Source of the DNA: Pseudomonadota bacterium
GTDB taxonomy: Bacteria; Pseudomonadota; Gammaproteobacteria; Burkholderiales; SG8-39
Length of the DNA stretch: 64,000 nucleotides
Direction: 5' to 3'
Assembly: GCA_947455195.1 (NCBI GenBank)
Contig: CANGMI010000005.1
Location: 378,609-442,608, forward strand
The notes below the pieces were generated by a model. It saw only the letters and a program-made list of their open reading frames with translations. It had not been told where the DNA came from and made no database searches. Position numbers and translations under genes: made by a program. Below are positions 29,464-38,404 of the stretch, piece after piece; position 1 is the stretch's first letter; each line of letters begins with the position of its first letter.

Positions 29464-30111
29464 TCAGGAATTCTCGAGGACGACGCCCTCGATGAGGTTG
29501 GCGACATCTTCGCAACGATCGGTAATCGTCTCGAGCAGTTCGTAAATGGCCTTGAGCTTGATGACCTCGCGCACATCGGGTTCGTTCCGGAAGAGCTTGC
29601 CCATGGCAGAGCGCAGCACCCGATCGGCGTCCGATTCCAGTTGGTCGATCTCTTCGCAGGTCTTCAAGGCCGCCTCGGCGGTCCTTGCGTTGGCCACGTC
29701 CTCGATCAGGGTCACGGCATGTCGCAGGCGCTGGCAGCAGCGAAGGCTCAGTTCGGTGAGCCGTTCGATTTCGGGCGTCACCTTGCGCACGTCAAACAGC
29801 ACCATGGTCTCGGCCGAGTCCTGGATGAGGTCGGCCACATCGTCCATGGTGTTGATCAGCGAGTGGATCTGCTCGCGATCGATCGGCGTGATGAAGGTCT
29901 TGTGCAGCGCCTTGTTCACTTCATGCGTGATGTGGTCGGCGGCATGTTCCGCGTCATCGATCTCGCGGCCGTACTGCTCGCGCAGGACCGGATCGTCGTA
30001 GTTGCCCACCAGATTCGACAGCGCATTGGCAGCCGCCACGATGTGGTCTGCGTGCTGATTGAACATCTGGAAGAATTGACTGTCGTGTGGCAGCAGTTTG
30101 GCGAAGAACAC
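29464..30111 (-). CDS. DUF47 (PhoU-like) protein paired with Pit
   Basis: 215 residues from the GTG at 30111, which has GAGGGG seven bases upstream and matches the family start FFAKLLPHDSQFFQMFNQHA; the track ATG at 30126 would itself contain the ribosome-binding site. The sequence is all-helical with PhoU-like repeats (YGREIDDAEHAADHITHEVN, CEEIDQLESDADRVLRSAMG). DUF47 proteins sit next to pit genes and are thought to modulate phosphate transport. Confidence 0.9.
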   Translation of the reverse strand: MFFAKLLPHDSQFFQMFNQHADHIVAAANALSNLVGNYDDPVLREQYGREIDDAEHAADHITHEVNKALHKTFITPIDREQIHSLINTMDDVADLIQDSAETMVLFDVRKVTPEIERLTELSLRCCQRLRHAVTLIEDVANARTAEAALKTCEEIDQLESDADRVLRSAMGKLFRNEPDVREVIKLKAIYELLETITDRCEDVANLIEGVVLENS

Positions 30112-30239
30112 GGGATGTCCCCTCATGTGGCCGGATCGTCGTGGCGCGACCGGTTCATGACATGAAAATGACAGCTAGTTTACGGCCGCGAAGGCCTTCC
30201 AGGGGCCCTTGTGCCGGATATCGGCCTCTCGAGGCCGCC

Positions 30240-30797
30240 TCAGTTCAACAGAACGGCCAGGCCAAGAGCGGCAAACAGGGCGGCGGCTGCGATGTGAACC
30301 AGGCGCATCGGGATCCGGTTCCCGAAGCGCTCGCCGACGAAGACGGCAGGCACGTCAGCGATCAGCATGCCCAGCGTGGTGCCTGCGACCACCAGTGCAG
30401 GGCTGGCGTAATGGGCGGCCAGAGCAACGGTGGCGATCTGCGTCTTGTCGCCCATTTCTGCCATGAAGAAGGTCACCAGCGTCGCACCGAAGATGCCGAG
30501 CCGATGGGCCATGTGGGCTTCCTCCTCCTCGATGGTGTCCGGAACGAGGGTCCAGGCCGCCATGCCGAGGAACGAGGCGCCCAGCATCCACCGCATGATC
30601 GCCGGATCGATCTGTGAGGTGATCCATCCTCCCAGTGCGCCGGCGAGGCCGTGATTGACCAGTGTGGCAACCAGAATGCCGGCCACGATGGGCGCGGGCT
30701 TGCGAAAGCGGGCCGCCAGCAGAAAGGCCAGCAACTGGGTCTTGTCGCCGATTTCGGCCAGCGCGACCACACCGGTTGAGAGGAGAAAGGCGTCCAT
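30240..30797 (-). CDS. TMEM165/GDT1 family membrane protein, probable manganese exporter
   Basis: 185 residues with six hydrophobic segments and two copies of the UPF0016 signature: VALAEIGDKTQLLAFLLAAR and FFMAEMGDKTQIATVALAAH (E-x-G-D-K-T). Bacterial members such as MneA export Mn2+ and protect against manganese toxicity. The ATG overlaps by one base the stop of a short upstream ORF (TGATG). The leader does not show a convincing yybP-ykoY manganese riboswitch. Confidence 0.9.
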   Translation of the reverse strand: MDAFLLSTGVVALAEIGDKTQLLAFLLAARFRKPAPIVAGILVATLVNHGLAGALGGWITSQIDPAIMRWMLGASFLGMAAWTLVPDTIEEEEAHMAHRLGIFGATLVTFFMAEMGDKTQIATVALAAHYASPALVVAGTTLGMLIADVPAVFVGERFGNRIPMRLVHIAAAALFAALGLAVLLN

Positions 30798-30853
30798 CAG
30801 CGCGTGCCTGCCTCGCGGGAAATGGCGCTGCGCTGTGGGTTGTCTGGGTTCAT
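30797..30853 (-). other. Possible 18-codon upstream ORF coupled to the GDT1 gene
   Basis: On the minus strand an ATG at 30853 opens MNPDNPQRSAISREAGTR and ends in TGA at 30797, where the last base begins the ATG of the GDT1-type gene. The TGATG arrangement is typical of translational coupling. The ribosome-binding site is weak (GGGA). It could be a leader peptide or a chance reading frame. Confidence 0.3.
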
Positions 30854-31123
30854 GAGGGATTTCCCGCTGCGGATGGAGAGGGGGGCATGCCGTGAAGCGC
30901 GCTGCATCGCGTACCCCGCAAGAGTACGCTCACTCCCTTGCACCCGTGCTGGCGTGACGCTGCGTCTGCCGATGTGGCAAGCTGAGCGCCCGTTCGGCAA
31001 GGCCTGCGGTGACCGGCGCTTCGCGCACCGGCAGGCTTCGTTCAATGGCCCCGAGGACCTCCTGTTCATGTCTCGTGCTGCACTGTTCGTCATGAAATGC
31101 CTGGCTTGCGGAGCGCTCGAGCG
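30854..31123. other. Intergenic region between GDT1 and soxB (divergent)
   Basis: About 270 bases that must hold promoters for both directions. The main visible structure is a perfect inverted repeat GCGTAC-N9-GTACGC at 30909-30929, possibly an operator or hairpin in the GDT1 leader. I see no convincing gene; the long minus-strand frame 30797-32932 is a shadow of soxB. Confidence 0.5.
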
Positions 31124-32866
31124 GTGAGCCTCGATCGGCGTGAGTTCCTGCAGATGCTTGCCGCCGCCCAGTTCGCCGGCATGGGGCTCGGGCGGTGGGC
31201 TGAAGCCGATGCGTCGAGGGCCCAGCACGGGCTCTACGAACTGCCGCGCTTTGGCAACGTGTCGTTGTTGCACATCACCGACTGCCATGCCCAGTTGCGT
31301 CCGATGCTCTATCGCGAGCCTTCGGTGAATCTCGGAGTCGGATCGATGCGTGGTCAGTGGCCGCATCGGGTCGGAGCGGCGACACTCGTCGCTGCGGGGC
31401 TCGCGCCCGGGTCGATGGCGGCGCATGCCTTGACCTCGCTCGACTTTGCGGCAGCAGCACGGCGCTACGGACGGGCCGGCGGGTTTGCGCATCTGAGTAC
31501 GCTCGTCAGGCAACTCAAGGCAAGCCGGCCAGGTGCGTTGCTGCTCGATGGGGGGGATACCTGGCAGGGCTCGGCGACCGCCCTCTGGACGCGCGGGCAG
31601 GACATGGTCGAGGCGGCGCAGGCCTTGTCGGTGGACGTGATGACCGGGCACTGGGAGTTCACGTATGGCCTCGATCGGGTGAAGTCGGTGGTCGACGGCG
31701 ACCTGGCAGGCAAGATCGAGTTCGTGGCGCAGAACGTGAAGACAAGCGACTTCGATGACGAGGTCTTCAAGTCGCATGTGCTGCGCGAGATCGGCGGTGT
31801 GCCGGTCGCCATCGTCGGGCAGGCATTCCCCTACACGCCGATCGCTCATCCGAACCATCTGGTCGAGGGTGTGGGGTTCGGCTTGCGCGAGCAGGATCTG
31901 CAGGAAACGGTCGATGCCGCACGGTCCAAGGGGGCCCGCGTGGTGGTACTTCTGTCGCACAACGGCATGGATGTCGACCTGAAGATGGCCTCGCGGGTGC
32001 GCGGGATCGATGTCATCCTCGGGGGACACACCCATGATGCCGTGCCGCAGGCGATCCCGGTGCGCAATGCCACCGGCACGACCCTGGTGACCAATGCAGG
32101 CAGCAATGGCAAGTTCATCGGTGTCATGGATCTCGACGTGCGAGAGGGGCGGGTACTCGATTACCGGTACACGCTGTTGCCGGTCTTCGCCAACCAGATC
32201 ACGCCCGACCCGGCGATGGAGGCGCTGATCGGCCGGGTTCGCGCGCCCTTCGAGGCCCGCCTCTCGGAGCCGCTTGCAACCACCGAAACGCTGCTCTATC
32301 GCCGCGGCAACTTCAACGGCAGCTGGGATCAGCTGATCTGCGATGCGCTCCGAGACGTGCTGGGTGCCGACATTGCCTTCTCGCCCGGCTTTCGGTGGGG
32401 TACGACACTGCTGCCGGGCGATCTGATCACGCGTGAGACGTTGATGGAGCAACTGGCCATCACCTATCCGCAGACGACCCTCAACCGCATGAGTGGCACG
32501 ACGATCAAGGCCACCCTCGAGGATGTCGCCGACAATCTGTTCAACCCCGACCCCTACCAGCAGCAGGGCGGTGACATGGTGCGCACCGGCGGACTGCGGT
32601 ACGCCTGCACGCCCGGTGCACGCATGGGCTCGCGCATCAGCGAGCTTCGCCTCGGGACGAGCGCGCTCGAGCCCGAGCGGCTCTACAGCGTCGCGGGCTG
32701 GGCATCGGTGACGGCTCCGGTACCCGGTGCACCCCCTGCGCGGCCCATCTGGGATGTGGTCGAGGAATGGTTGCGGGCCCAGCCCGATCGTCACGTCGGT
32801 ACGCGCCCGATCGACATGCCGCGAGTCATGGGGGAGGTGGGCAACCCGGGATTCGAACCCGCCTGA
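31124..32866 (+). CDS. soxB: Thiosulfohydrolase SoxB
   Basis: 580 residues from the GTG at 31124 (GGAG ten bases upstream), giving the usual SoxB opening SLDRREFLQMLAAAQFAGM with a twin-arginine-type signal. Metal-site blocks of the 5'-nucleotidase/SoxB fold are present: LLHITDCHAQL, LLLDGGDTWQGSATALWT, VDVMTGHWEFTYG, VVLLSHNGMDVD and ILGGHTHDA. SoxB hydrolyses the sulfate from SoxYZ-bound sulfane intermediates during thiosulfate oxidation in the periplasm. No soxXYZAC genes are in the window, so this copy is solitary; only a GlcG/HbpS-like gene follows it. Confidence 0.92.
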   Translation: MSLDRREFLQMLAAAQFAGMGLGRWAEADASRAQHGLYELPRFGNVSLLHITDCHAQLRPMLYREPSVNLGVGSMRGQWPHRVGAATLVAAGLAPGSMAAHALTSLDFAAAARRYGRAGGFAHLSTLVRQLKASRPGALLLDGGDTWQGSATALWTRGQDMVEAAQALSVDVMTGHWEFTYGLDRVKSVVDGDLAGKIEFVAQNVKTSDFDDEVFKSHVLREIGGVPVAIVGQAFPYTPIAHPNHLVEGVGFGLREQDLQETVDAARSKGARVVVLLSHNGMDVDLKMASRVRGIDVILGGHTHDAVPQAIPVRNATGTTLVTNAGSNGKFIGVMDLDVREGRVLDYRYTLLPVFANQITPDPAMEALIGRVRAPFEARLSEPLATTETLLYRRGNFNGSWDQLICDALRDVLGADIAFSPGFRWGTTLLPGDLITRETLMEQLAITYPQTTLNRMSGTTIKATLEDVADNLFNPDPYQQQGGDMVRTGGLRYACTPGARMGSRISELRLGTSALEPERLYSVAGWASVTAPVPGAPPARPIWDVVEEWLRAQPDRHVGTRPIDMPRVMGEVGNPGFEPA

Positions 32867-32937
32867 TGCCGGATCGGGCTGGCGCATCGCCTCCCGAGTG
32901 CCCAGAATGTCGGGTGTGGAACAAGGAGACACTCATC

Positions 32938-33486
32938 ATGGGATTCGAAGCGAGTGAACGCCCGCGGCGGTTGCCTTGGACCGGTCTCCTCGCCGGTCTG
33001 GTGATGGCGGTCGCCCTCGCCAACCCGGTGCCGACGGCCAGGGCCGCTTCGTCCGCAGCGACGTTCACGGTACGCCAGCTTGCACCCGAGATTGCGCTCA
33101 AGGCCGCGCGTGCGGCCCTCGAGCAGTGTCGTTCGATGGGCGCCCAGGTGAGTGTCGTGGTGGCCGATCGCTCGGGCACGCCGCAGGTGCTGCTGCGTGA
33201 TCGCTTCGCCGGGCAGCACACCATCGAGGCGTCGCGGCAGAAGGCCTGGACCGCAGCGAGCTTTCGGATGTCGACCGCCGCCCTGGCTGCGGAGACCGAG
33301 TCGGGGCGCCCGATGAGTGGTTTGCGAGCCCTCGGGCAGGTGCTCGCCGTGGGTGGTGGGCAGGTCATCGAGGCCGATGGTTCGCTGCTGGGTGCCATCG
33401 GGGTGTCAGGCGCACCCGGTGGTGATGCCGATGATCGTTGCGCCGCGGCGGGGCTTCGTGCGATTGCGGATGACATCGATTTCTAG
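32938..33486 (+). CDS. GlcG/HbpS family heme-binding-like secreted protein
   Basis: 182 residues from the ATG at 32938 with AAGGAG nine bases upstream; the track start at 32767 lies within soxB. A signal peptide ends near PTARAAS. The domain then shows the GlcG/HbpS pattern: ALKAARAALEQCRSMGAQVS, VVVADRSGTPQVLLRDRFAG, ASRQKAWTAASFRMST and GSLLGAIGVSGAPGGDADDR. Such proteins bind heme or small ligands; the role is unknown. A second member is encoded at 37667-38188. Confidence 0.85.
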   Translation: MGFEASERPRRLPWTGLLAGLVMAVALANPVPTARAASSAATFTVRQLAPEIALKAARAALEQCRSMGAQVSVVVADRSGTPQVLLRDRFAGQHTIEASRQKAWTAASFRMSTAALAAETESGRPMSGLRALGQVLAVGGGQVIEADGSLLGAIGVSGAPGGDADDRCAAAGLRAIADDIDF

Positions 33487-33558
33487 CGTTCGAACGCAGC
33501 CTCGGCACCGGCGCATCGATGCGGCCAGGCTTGTCAGCAAGGCAGCAGGGGAGGGGGC

Positions 33559-34896
33559 ATGAAGGATCCGGCAGAACTGGTGGTCGATGCGGTCGATCGC
33601 GGCATCTTCACGGTTGACCGGGCGGTGTTCACGGATCCGGCCATCTTCGAACTGGAGATGCGGCACATCTTCGAACACACCTGGGTCTATCTCGGCCTGG
33701 CCTCTCAGGTAGCTGCGCCCAACGACTATTTCACCACCTTCATCGGGCGCCAGCCCGTGATCGTCATGCGCGATGCCACCGGGCGCCTCGGGGCCTTCAT
33801 GAATACCTGCCGCCACCGAGGCGCCCTGGTCTGTCAGCGCCGCCAGGGCAATGCCCGGTACCACGTGTGCGCTTACCATGGTTGGGCCTACGGTAGTGAT
33901 GGTCGTTCGAAGACCATCAAGGACCTTGACACGGGCGCCTACAGCGAGCACTTCCTGGCTGATGATCACGACCTCGTACCGGTCGCGCGGTTCGGCGAGT
34001 ACCGCGGGTTTCTTTTCGCAAGCCTGAGTGCAGAGGTGCCCAGCCTCGAGATGCATCTGGGCGACATGCGCTTCTTTCTCGATCTTGTGGTCGATCAGGG
34101 GCCCAAGGGCATCGAAGCGGTGCCCGGGTCGTCGAGTTACACCTTCCGGGCCAACTGGAAACTGCAACTCGAGAACGGGATGGATGCCTATCACCTCACC
34201 TCGACGCATCCGAGTTTCATGAACATCGTCGACCGTCGCAACGCGGGCGAGTCGGCCAATCGTCTGAAGTCACTCGATTTTGCGGCCTATCGGGAACGTG
34301 GCGGATTTACCTTCGATCATGGCCACAGCGCGCTCTTCACGCCCAACCCGAACCCGCAGGTGCGCCCGCTCTTTGCGTCGATCGACGAGTTGCGATCGCG
34401 CGTGGGCGAAGCGCGTGCACGGTGGATGCTCAACACGCGCAACATCACCGTGTTTCCGAACCTGCAGATTGCCGAGAATGCATCGCTGCAGTTGCGCGTG
34501 ATGCGGCCGCTCTCCCACGACCTCACCGAGATGACCATCCACTGTCTGGCGCCGGTCGATGAGGCTGATGCAGCGCGCGATTTCCGCCTGCGGCAGTTCG
34601 AGGATTTCTTCAATGCCTCGGGACTGGCCACCCCCGACGACACGACCTGCTACGAGGACTGCCAGAGCGGTTACGGGGCCGGCATCGTTCGCTGGCAGCA
34701 GGGCTATTCGCGCGGGATCATGTCGGTGCAACCTGGCAGTGGTCCGATCGGCGAGTCCATCGGCATCGAGGCGAGGACGCATCAGATGGGAGCGGCCAAG
34801 GTGCAGGACGAGACCATCTTTCACGCCGGGTACCGCGAGTGGGTGCGTCTCATGAAAGCGGGACTCGCCCGCGACGCGGCAGGGGCGACCTCGTGA
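33559..34896 (+). CDS. Aromatic ring-hydroxylating dioxygenase, alpha subunit (benzoate/anthranilate type)
   Basis: 445 residues. The Rieske cluster motif is NTCRHRGALVCQ...VCAYHGWAYG (C-x-H, then C-x2-H). The mononuclear iron site is in LENGMDAYHLTSTHPSF (Asp, His, His). The C-terminal TTCYEDCQSGYGAG segment resembles BenA/AntA proteins. It is followed by the beta subunit with a GTGA overlap, forming a terminal oxygenase of alpha-beta type; no reductase or ferredoxin gene is nearby, so electron delivery must come from elsewhere. The substrate is probably an aromatic carboxylate, which fits the following Bug receptor. Confidence 0.92.
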   Translation: MKDPAELVVDAVDRGIFTVDRAVFTDPAIFELEMRHIFEHTWVYLGLASQVAAPNDYFTTFIGRQPVIVMRDATGRLGAFMNTCRHRGALVCQRRQGNARYHVCAYHGWAYGSDGRSKTIKDLDTGAYSEHFLADDHDLVPVARFGEYRGFLFASLSAEVPSLEMHLGDMRFFLDLVVDQGPKGIEAVPGSSSYTFRANWKLQLENGMDAYHLTSTHPSFMNIVDRRNAGESANRLKSLDFAAYRERGGFTFDHGHSALFTPNPNPQVRPLFASIDELRSRVGEARARWMLNTRNITVFPNLQIAENASLQLRVMRPLSHDLTEMTIHCLAPVDEADAARDFRLRQFEDFFNASGLATPDDTTCYEDCQSGYGAGIVRWQQGYSRGIMSVQPGSGPIGESIGIEARTHQMGAAKVQDETIFHAGYREWVRLMKAGLARDAAGATS

Positions 34897-35423
34897 GCGG
34901 CATCGATCCGGCCCGGGTCCTGTCCGAGGTCAGCGCGTTCCTGCATGACGAGGCGCTCGCGCTCGACGAGAGGCGCTGGTCTGACTGGCTCGACCTGTTC
35001 ACGGTCGATTGCGAATACTGGGTGCCAGCCTGGAAGTCCGAAGATGAGCAGACCAGCAATCCGGGGCGAGAACTCTCGCTCATCTACTACGGTGCGCGTG
35101 CCGGTCTCGAGGACAGGGTCTGGCGTGTCGAGTCGCGGCGTTCGGTGGCATCGGCCGTTTTGCCGCGCACCCAGCACCTCATCAGCAACGTGCGTGTCAC
35201 CGGTTCTCGCGAGATACCGGGTGTCTCGGGCGCCGCTGAGATCGATGTTCGCTGCGAATGGACCGTGCACCAGTATCTGCCCAAGGAGCGTGCGGTCGAA
35301 CTCTTCTTCGGCCGTTACGAGGTCTGTCTGGTGCGTCACCCTGAAGGCTTGCGCATTGCCCGCAAGAAGATCGTGCTGCTCAATGATTACCTGCCGGCAC
35401 GCATCGATTTCTACAGTCTGTAA
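34893..35423 (+). CDS. Aromatic ring-hydroxylating dioxygenase, beta subunit
   Basis: 176 residues from the GTG at 34893, overlapping the alpha stop as GTGA; the track start at 34839 is inside the alpha gene. The small-subunit cystatin-like fold is indicated by VSAFLHDEALALDERRWSDW, LFTVDCEYWVPAW, LSLIYYGARAGLEDRVWRVE and a final IARKKIVLLNDYLPARIDFY. It has a structural role in the oxygenase hexamer. Confidence 0.92.
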   Translation: MSGIDPARVLSEVSAFLHDEALALDERRWSDWLDLFTVDCEYWVPAWKSEDEQTSNPGRELSLIYYGARAGLEDRVWRVESRRSVASAVLPRTQHLISNVRVTGSREIPGVSGAAEIDVRCEWTVHQYLPKERAVELFFGRYEVCLVRHPEGLRIARKKIVLLNDYLPARIDFYSL

Positions 35424-35472
35424 TCGCTGCGCCCCGACAGATGAGGCCAGGCGTGGCCCGGAGGAGAAACCA

Positions 35473-36456
35473 TTGAAGGCTTACCGCTCGATCATCGTGA
35501 TGGCGATGGGCATTGCTTCCATCGTGGGGACGTCGATTGCCGTCGCGCAGGCCCCTGCTGAGGCATGGCCCGCGCGGCCGGTACGTATCGTTGCCGGTTT
35601 TCCGCCCGGTGGCAGCACCGACATCATTGCCCGTACCGTGGCGCAGGGGCTGGGCGAAGTCCTGCGGCAGGCTTTCGTGGTCGAAAATCAGCCCGGTGCC
35701 AGTACAGCCATCGCTGCGACCACCGTGGCTCGGGCTGCGCCCGATGGCTACACGCTGCTGGTCGGGGCGAGCAGCACCATGACCATCAACCCGGTACTCT
35801 ATCCCAACCTGGCCTATTCGCCCGAGCGCGATCTGCGGCCTGTCACCATCATGGGGAGCTTCCCGCTGATTCTTGCGGTCAATCCGTCGTTGCCGGTGAA
35901 CAGCGTGCGCGAGCTGATCGACTACAGCCGTCGCCCCGAACGGCAGCTGAACTACAGCACCGCGTCGGTTGCCTTTCAACTGGCGACCGAGATGTTCAAG
36001 CAGATGTCCGGTGCGCAGCTGTATCACGTGCCCTACAAGGGGAGCAGTCAGGCGATGCTGGCCGTGCTCTCGGGGGATGTTCAGGTGGTGATTCTCGACG
36101 GTGCGCCCCTTGTGCCTCACATGCAGTCAGGCCGGTTGCGAGCGCTGGCAGTCACATCGGCCACGCGCTCGCCACTCTATCCATCCCTGCCGACGGTGTC
36201 GGAAGCGGGAGTCCCCGACTATCAGGTCGAACTGTGGATCGGCCTCTTTGCGCCGGCGCGCACGCCCGGCGAGGTCGTGGCGCGTCTGCAAGCCGAGATC
36301 GCGCGCCTGATGCAGCGCACCGAGGTGCGCGAGAAGTTTGCTCGTCTGGGCATCGAGGCTCGAGGCGACTCCGCCGAACAGACTGCCGCCATGATCCGTG
36401 CCGAGGCTGTTCGCTTCGCCGCCATCATCCGGTCGGCTGGCATCAAGCCGGAATGA
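35473..36456 (+). CDS. Bug-family substrate-binding protein
   Basis: 327 residues from the TTG at 35473, chosen because GGAGGAGA sits eight bases upstream and the signal peptide KAYRSIIVMAMGIASIVGTS follows directly. The mature part AWPARPVRIVAGFPPGGSTD, then VVENQPGASTAIAATTVARA and LYHVPYKGSSQAMLAVLSGD is typical Bug. It lies 49 bases after the dioxygenase beta subunit on the same strand, so it may capture that enzyme's substrate. No TctA/TctB permease genes are seen. Confidence 0.92.
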   Translation: MKAYRSIIVMAMGIASIVGTSIAVAQAPAEAWPARPVRIVAGFPPGGSTDIIARTVAQGLGEVLRQAFVVENQPGASTAIAATTVARAAPDGYTLLVGASSTMTINPVLYPNLAYSPERDLRPVTIMGSFPLILAVNPSLPVNSVRELIDYSRRPERQLNYSTASVAFQLATEMFKQMSGAQLYHVPYKGSSQAMLAVLSGDVQVVILDGAPLVPHMQSGRLRALAVTSATRSPLYPSLPTVSEAGVPDYQVELWIGLFAPARTPGEVVARLQAEIARLMQRTEVREKFARLGIEARGDSAEQTAAMIRAEAVRFAAIIRSAGIKPE

Positions 36457-36572
36457 TTTCGTCGGGGTGCCCGGTTTCGAGCCAGAGGTGCATGCGGCCC
36501 GGCTGACGCGGCGACTGCCGGGCGCCAAGCCGGTTCAGCATCCGCAGCCTCTGGTGGCGGGGCGGTGCGGAA

Positions 36573-37637
36573 CTACTGCGGCACGAAGCCGATATCGCGC
36601 ACCAGCTTGCCGTACTTGGCGTGGTCGGCCTTGAGCAGATCGGCGAAATACTCGGGCGTTTCGGTGACGACGAGAAGGCCGGCTGCCTGGAGTTTCTCGG
36701 CCACCGCGGGCAGACGCATGGCGCGATTGATCTCCTCATTGAGTCGCAGCACGATCTCTCGAGGCAGACCCGCCGGGCCCACATAGCCGAACCAGCCGCC
36801 TGACTCCCATCCAGGCAGTACCTCGCTCACGGTGGCGGCGTCCGGCCACAGGGGGGCGCGAGAGCGGTTGGTGATGGCGAGCAGATTGATCCGCCCCGAC
36901 CGTACATGGGGTGCAAGACCGCTGATGCCGTCGATGCCTGCCATCACTTGCCCTCCGGCCAGATCGGTGACGATCTGCGCCGAGCCTTTGTAGGGAACGT
37001 GCGTAAAGGTGAATCCACCGGCAAGACGCAGATGTTCGAAGGCCAGATGGGGAAAGCCCCCCTCGCCGTTGGTGGCTACGGTGAGGCGGTCGGGATTGGC
37101 GCGTGCCCAGGCCAGCATCTCGGGAAAGGTCCTGAACGGGGCGGTGGTGCTGGCCACCAGCGCCTGATAGTTGGTGGTCGAGACCGCGATGAGAGTGAAG
37201 TCGCGCAGCGGGTTGTACGGAACAGTCTTGCTGGTGTGGGGCAGAACGACCATGTTGCCGCCCTGGGCAGCCGCGATCGTGTAGCCGTCTGGCGCTGCGC
37301 GAGCGACCTGCTCGAGCCCCATCATGCCGGAGGCGCCCGGCCGGTTGTCGATGATCACCGGTTGGCCCAGCCGTTCGCTGAGCAGCGGTCCGATGAGCCG
37401 GGTCATGATGTCGGTCGTGTTGCCAGCGGGAAACGGAATGACGACCCGGATGGCGCGGGCGGGCCAGGTCTGGGTCTGGGCCTGGCTCGGGGTGGCTCGA
37501 GCCAGGCACAGACCCAGAATCAGAACCAGCGCGAGCGTCAGAGCGCCGGCTCTCTGCCGGTCCTCACCAGGGTCTGGCGTGCCTCGGAGGGCAAGAACCG
37601 CGACGCCTTCGCGCAGGCGGCTGTCATCGACGCACAC
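36573..37637 (-). CDS. Bug-family substrate-binding protein
   Basis: 354 residues from the GTG at 37637 (GAGGAGAGAACC upstream). A long n-region of about 30 residues precedes the signal core LTLALVLILGLCLARATPSQ. Then TWPARAIRVVIPFPAGNTTD, VIIDNRPGASGMMGLEQVAR and FTHVPYKGSAQIVTDLAGGQ identify the Bug fold. It is convergent with the previous Bug gene and cotranscribed with the GlcG-like gene upstream (29-base gap). Confidence 0.92.
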   Translation of the reverse strand: MCVDDSRLREGVAVLALRGTPDPGEDRQRAGALTLALVLILGLCLARATPSQAQTQTWPARAIRVVIPFPAGNTTDIMTRLIGPLLSERLGQPVIIDNRPGASGMMGLEQVARAAPDGYTIAAAQGGNMVVLPHTSKTVPYNPLRDFTLIAVSTTNYQALVASTTAPFRTFPEMLAWARANPDRLTVATNGEGGFPHLAFEHLRLAGGFTFTHVPYKGSAQIVTDLAGGQVMAGIDGISGLAPHVRSGRINLLAITNRSRAPLWPDAATVSEVLPGWESGGWFGYVGPAGLPREIVLRLNEEINRAMRLPAVAEKLQAAGLLVVTETPEYFADLLKADHAKYGKLVRDIGFVPQ

Positions 37638-37666
37638 GGTTCTCTCCTCGCGGGAATTTGCTGTGC

Positions 37667-38188
37667 TCAGCGCAGCGCCGCCACGCCTGCCTTTGCTGCC
37701 ACTTCGTCCTGTGAGCCGGTGCCGCCCGAACAGCCTACCGCACCGATCACCTTCCCGTCGTCCACCAGGGGGATTCCGCCGCGCGAGGCAATGACGTCAT
37801 CGAGGGTAATGAGGTAGTTCATGCCGTTCTGTACCCCGGCCTCGAGCAGCTTCGTTTCGCGCCGGAACTTCACGGCCGCGCGAGCCTTGTGCAGGGCGAT
37901 GTCGATCGATGCAAGCGCAGCCCCGTCCTGGCGCTGGAACATGACCAGGTTGCTGCCTGCGTCGAACACGGCGCAGTTCAGCTTCCAGGTGCGCCGGGTC
38001 GACTCGGCCAGCGCGGCATGCAGGACGGCTTCGGCGCGGCTGAGCGTGATCGACGGACCGTAGGGGATGTCAAAGGGCATCTTGTCGGGAATCGCATCGA
38101 GCGGATTGGCCTGTTGCGCGAAGCTCGTACCGGCAGCCAGGAGTGTGGTGGCGGTCAGTGTCGCGCCGATGATCGACTGGATGGACAT
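37667..38188 (-). CDS. GlcG/HbpS family heme-binding-like secreted protein
   Basis: 173 residues from the ATG at 38188 with GGGGAGA upstream. The signal peptide is ATLTATTLLAAGTSFAQQ. The domain reads LSRAEAVLHAALAESTRRTW, KLNCAVFDAGSNLVMFQRQD, DIALHKARAAVKFRRETK and DGKVIGAVGCSGGTGSQD, as in GlcG/HbpS proteins. It is first in a two-gene unit with a Bug receptor and is related to the protein at 32938-33486. Confidence 0.87.
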   Translation of the reverse strand: MSIQSIIGATLTATTLLAAGTSFAQQANPLDAIPDKMPFDIPYGPSITLSRAEAVLHAALAESTRRTWKLNCAVFDAGSNLVMFQRQDGAALASIDIALHKARAAVKFRRETKLLEAGVQNGMNYLITLDDVIASRGGIPLVDDGKVIGAVGCSGGTGSQDEVAAKAGVAALR

Positions 38189-38404
38189 GCGTGCGTCTCC
38201 CCGATGGGTTGATCTTGTCGTGGTGCCCGGGAGTGCCCCTGGCGCTGGTGGCCTGCAGGCCGGTGCTCAGATTAACGTCAGGCACGGTCTGTTCGCAAAT
38301 GGCCTCGCCGCCTCGAGGCTCCGGGTGGACCAGTGGCCGTCGCGCGATGCTGGTTCAGGCCGGTGCGTGAACGCGCAGCCTGCCTTCGGCGACGGTGAGC
38401 TCGA

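Noticed and set aside
30797-31000. yybP-ykoY manganese riboswitch upstream of the GDT1-type gene
   Set aside because: The conserved core blocks expected for this riboswitch were not found in order; only a simple inverted repeat is seen.
32838-32865. tRNA T-arm-like sequence (GGTTCGAATCC on the minus strand)
   Set aside because: It encodes the normal SoxB C-terminus (GNPG); no D-arm, anticodon arm or pairing acceptor strand is present.
30797-32932. 711-residue minus-strand ORF
   Set aside because: It is the antisense shadow of soxB; its composition (Arg/His/Pro-rich) and lack of domains argue against coding.
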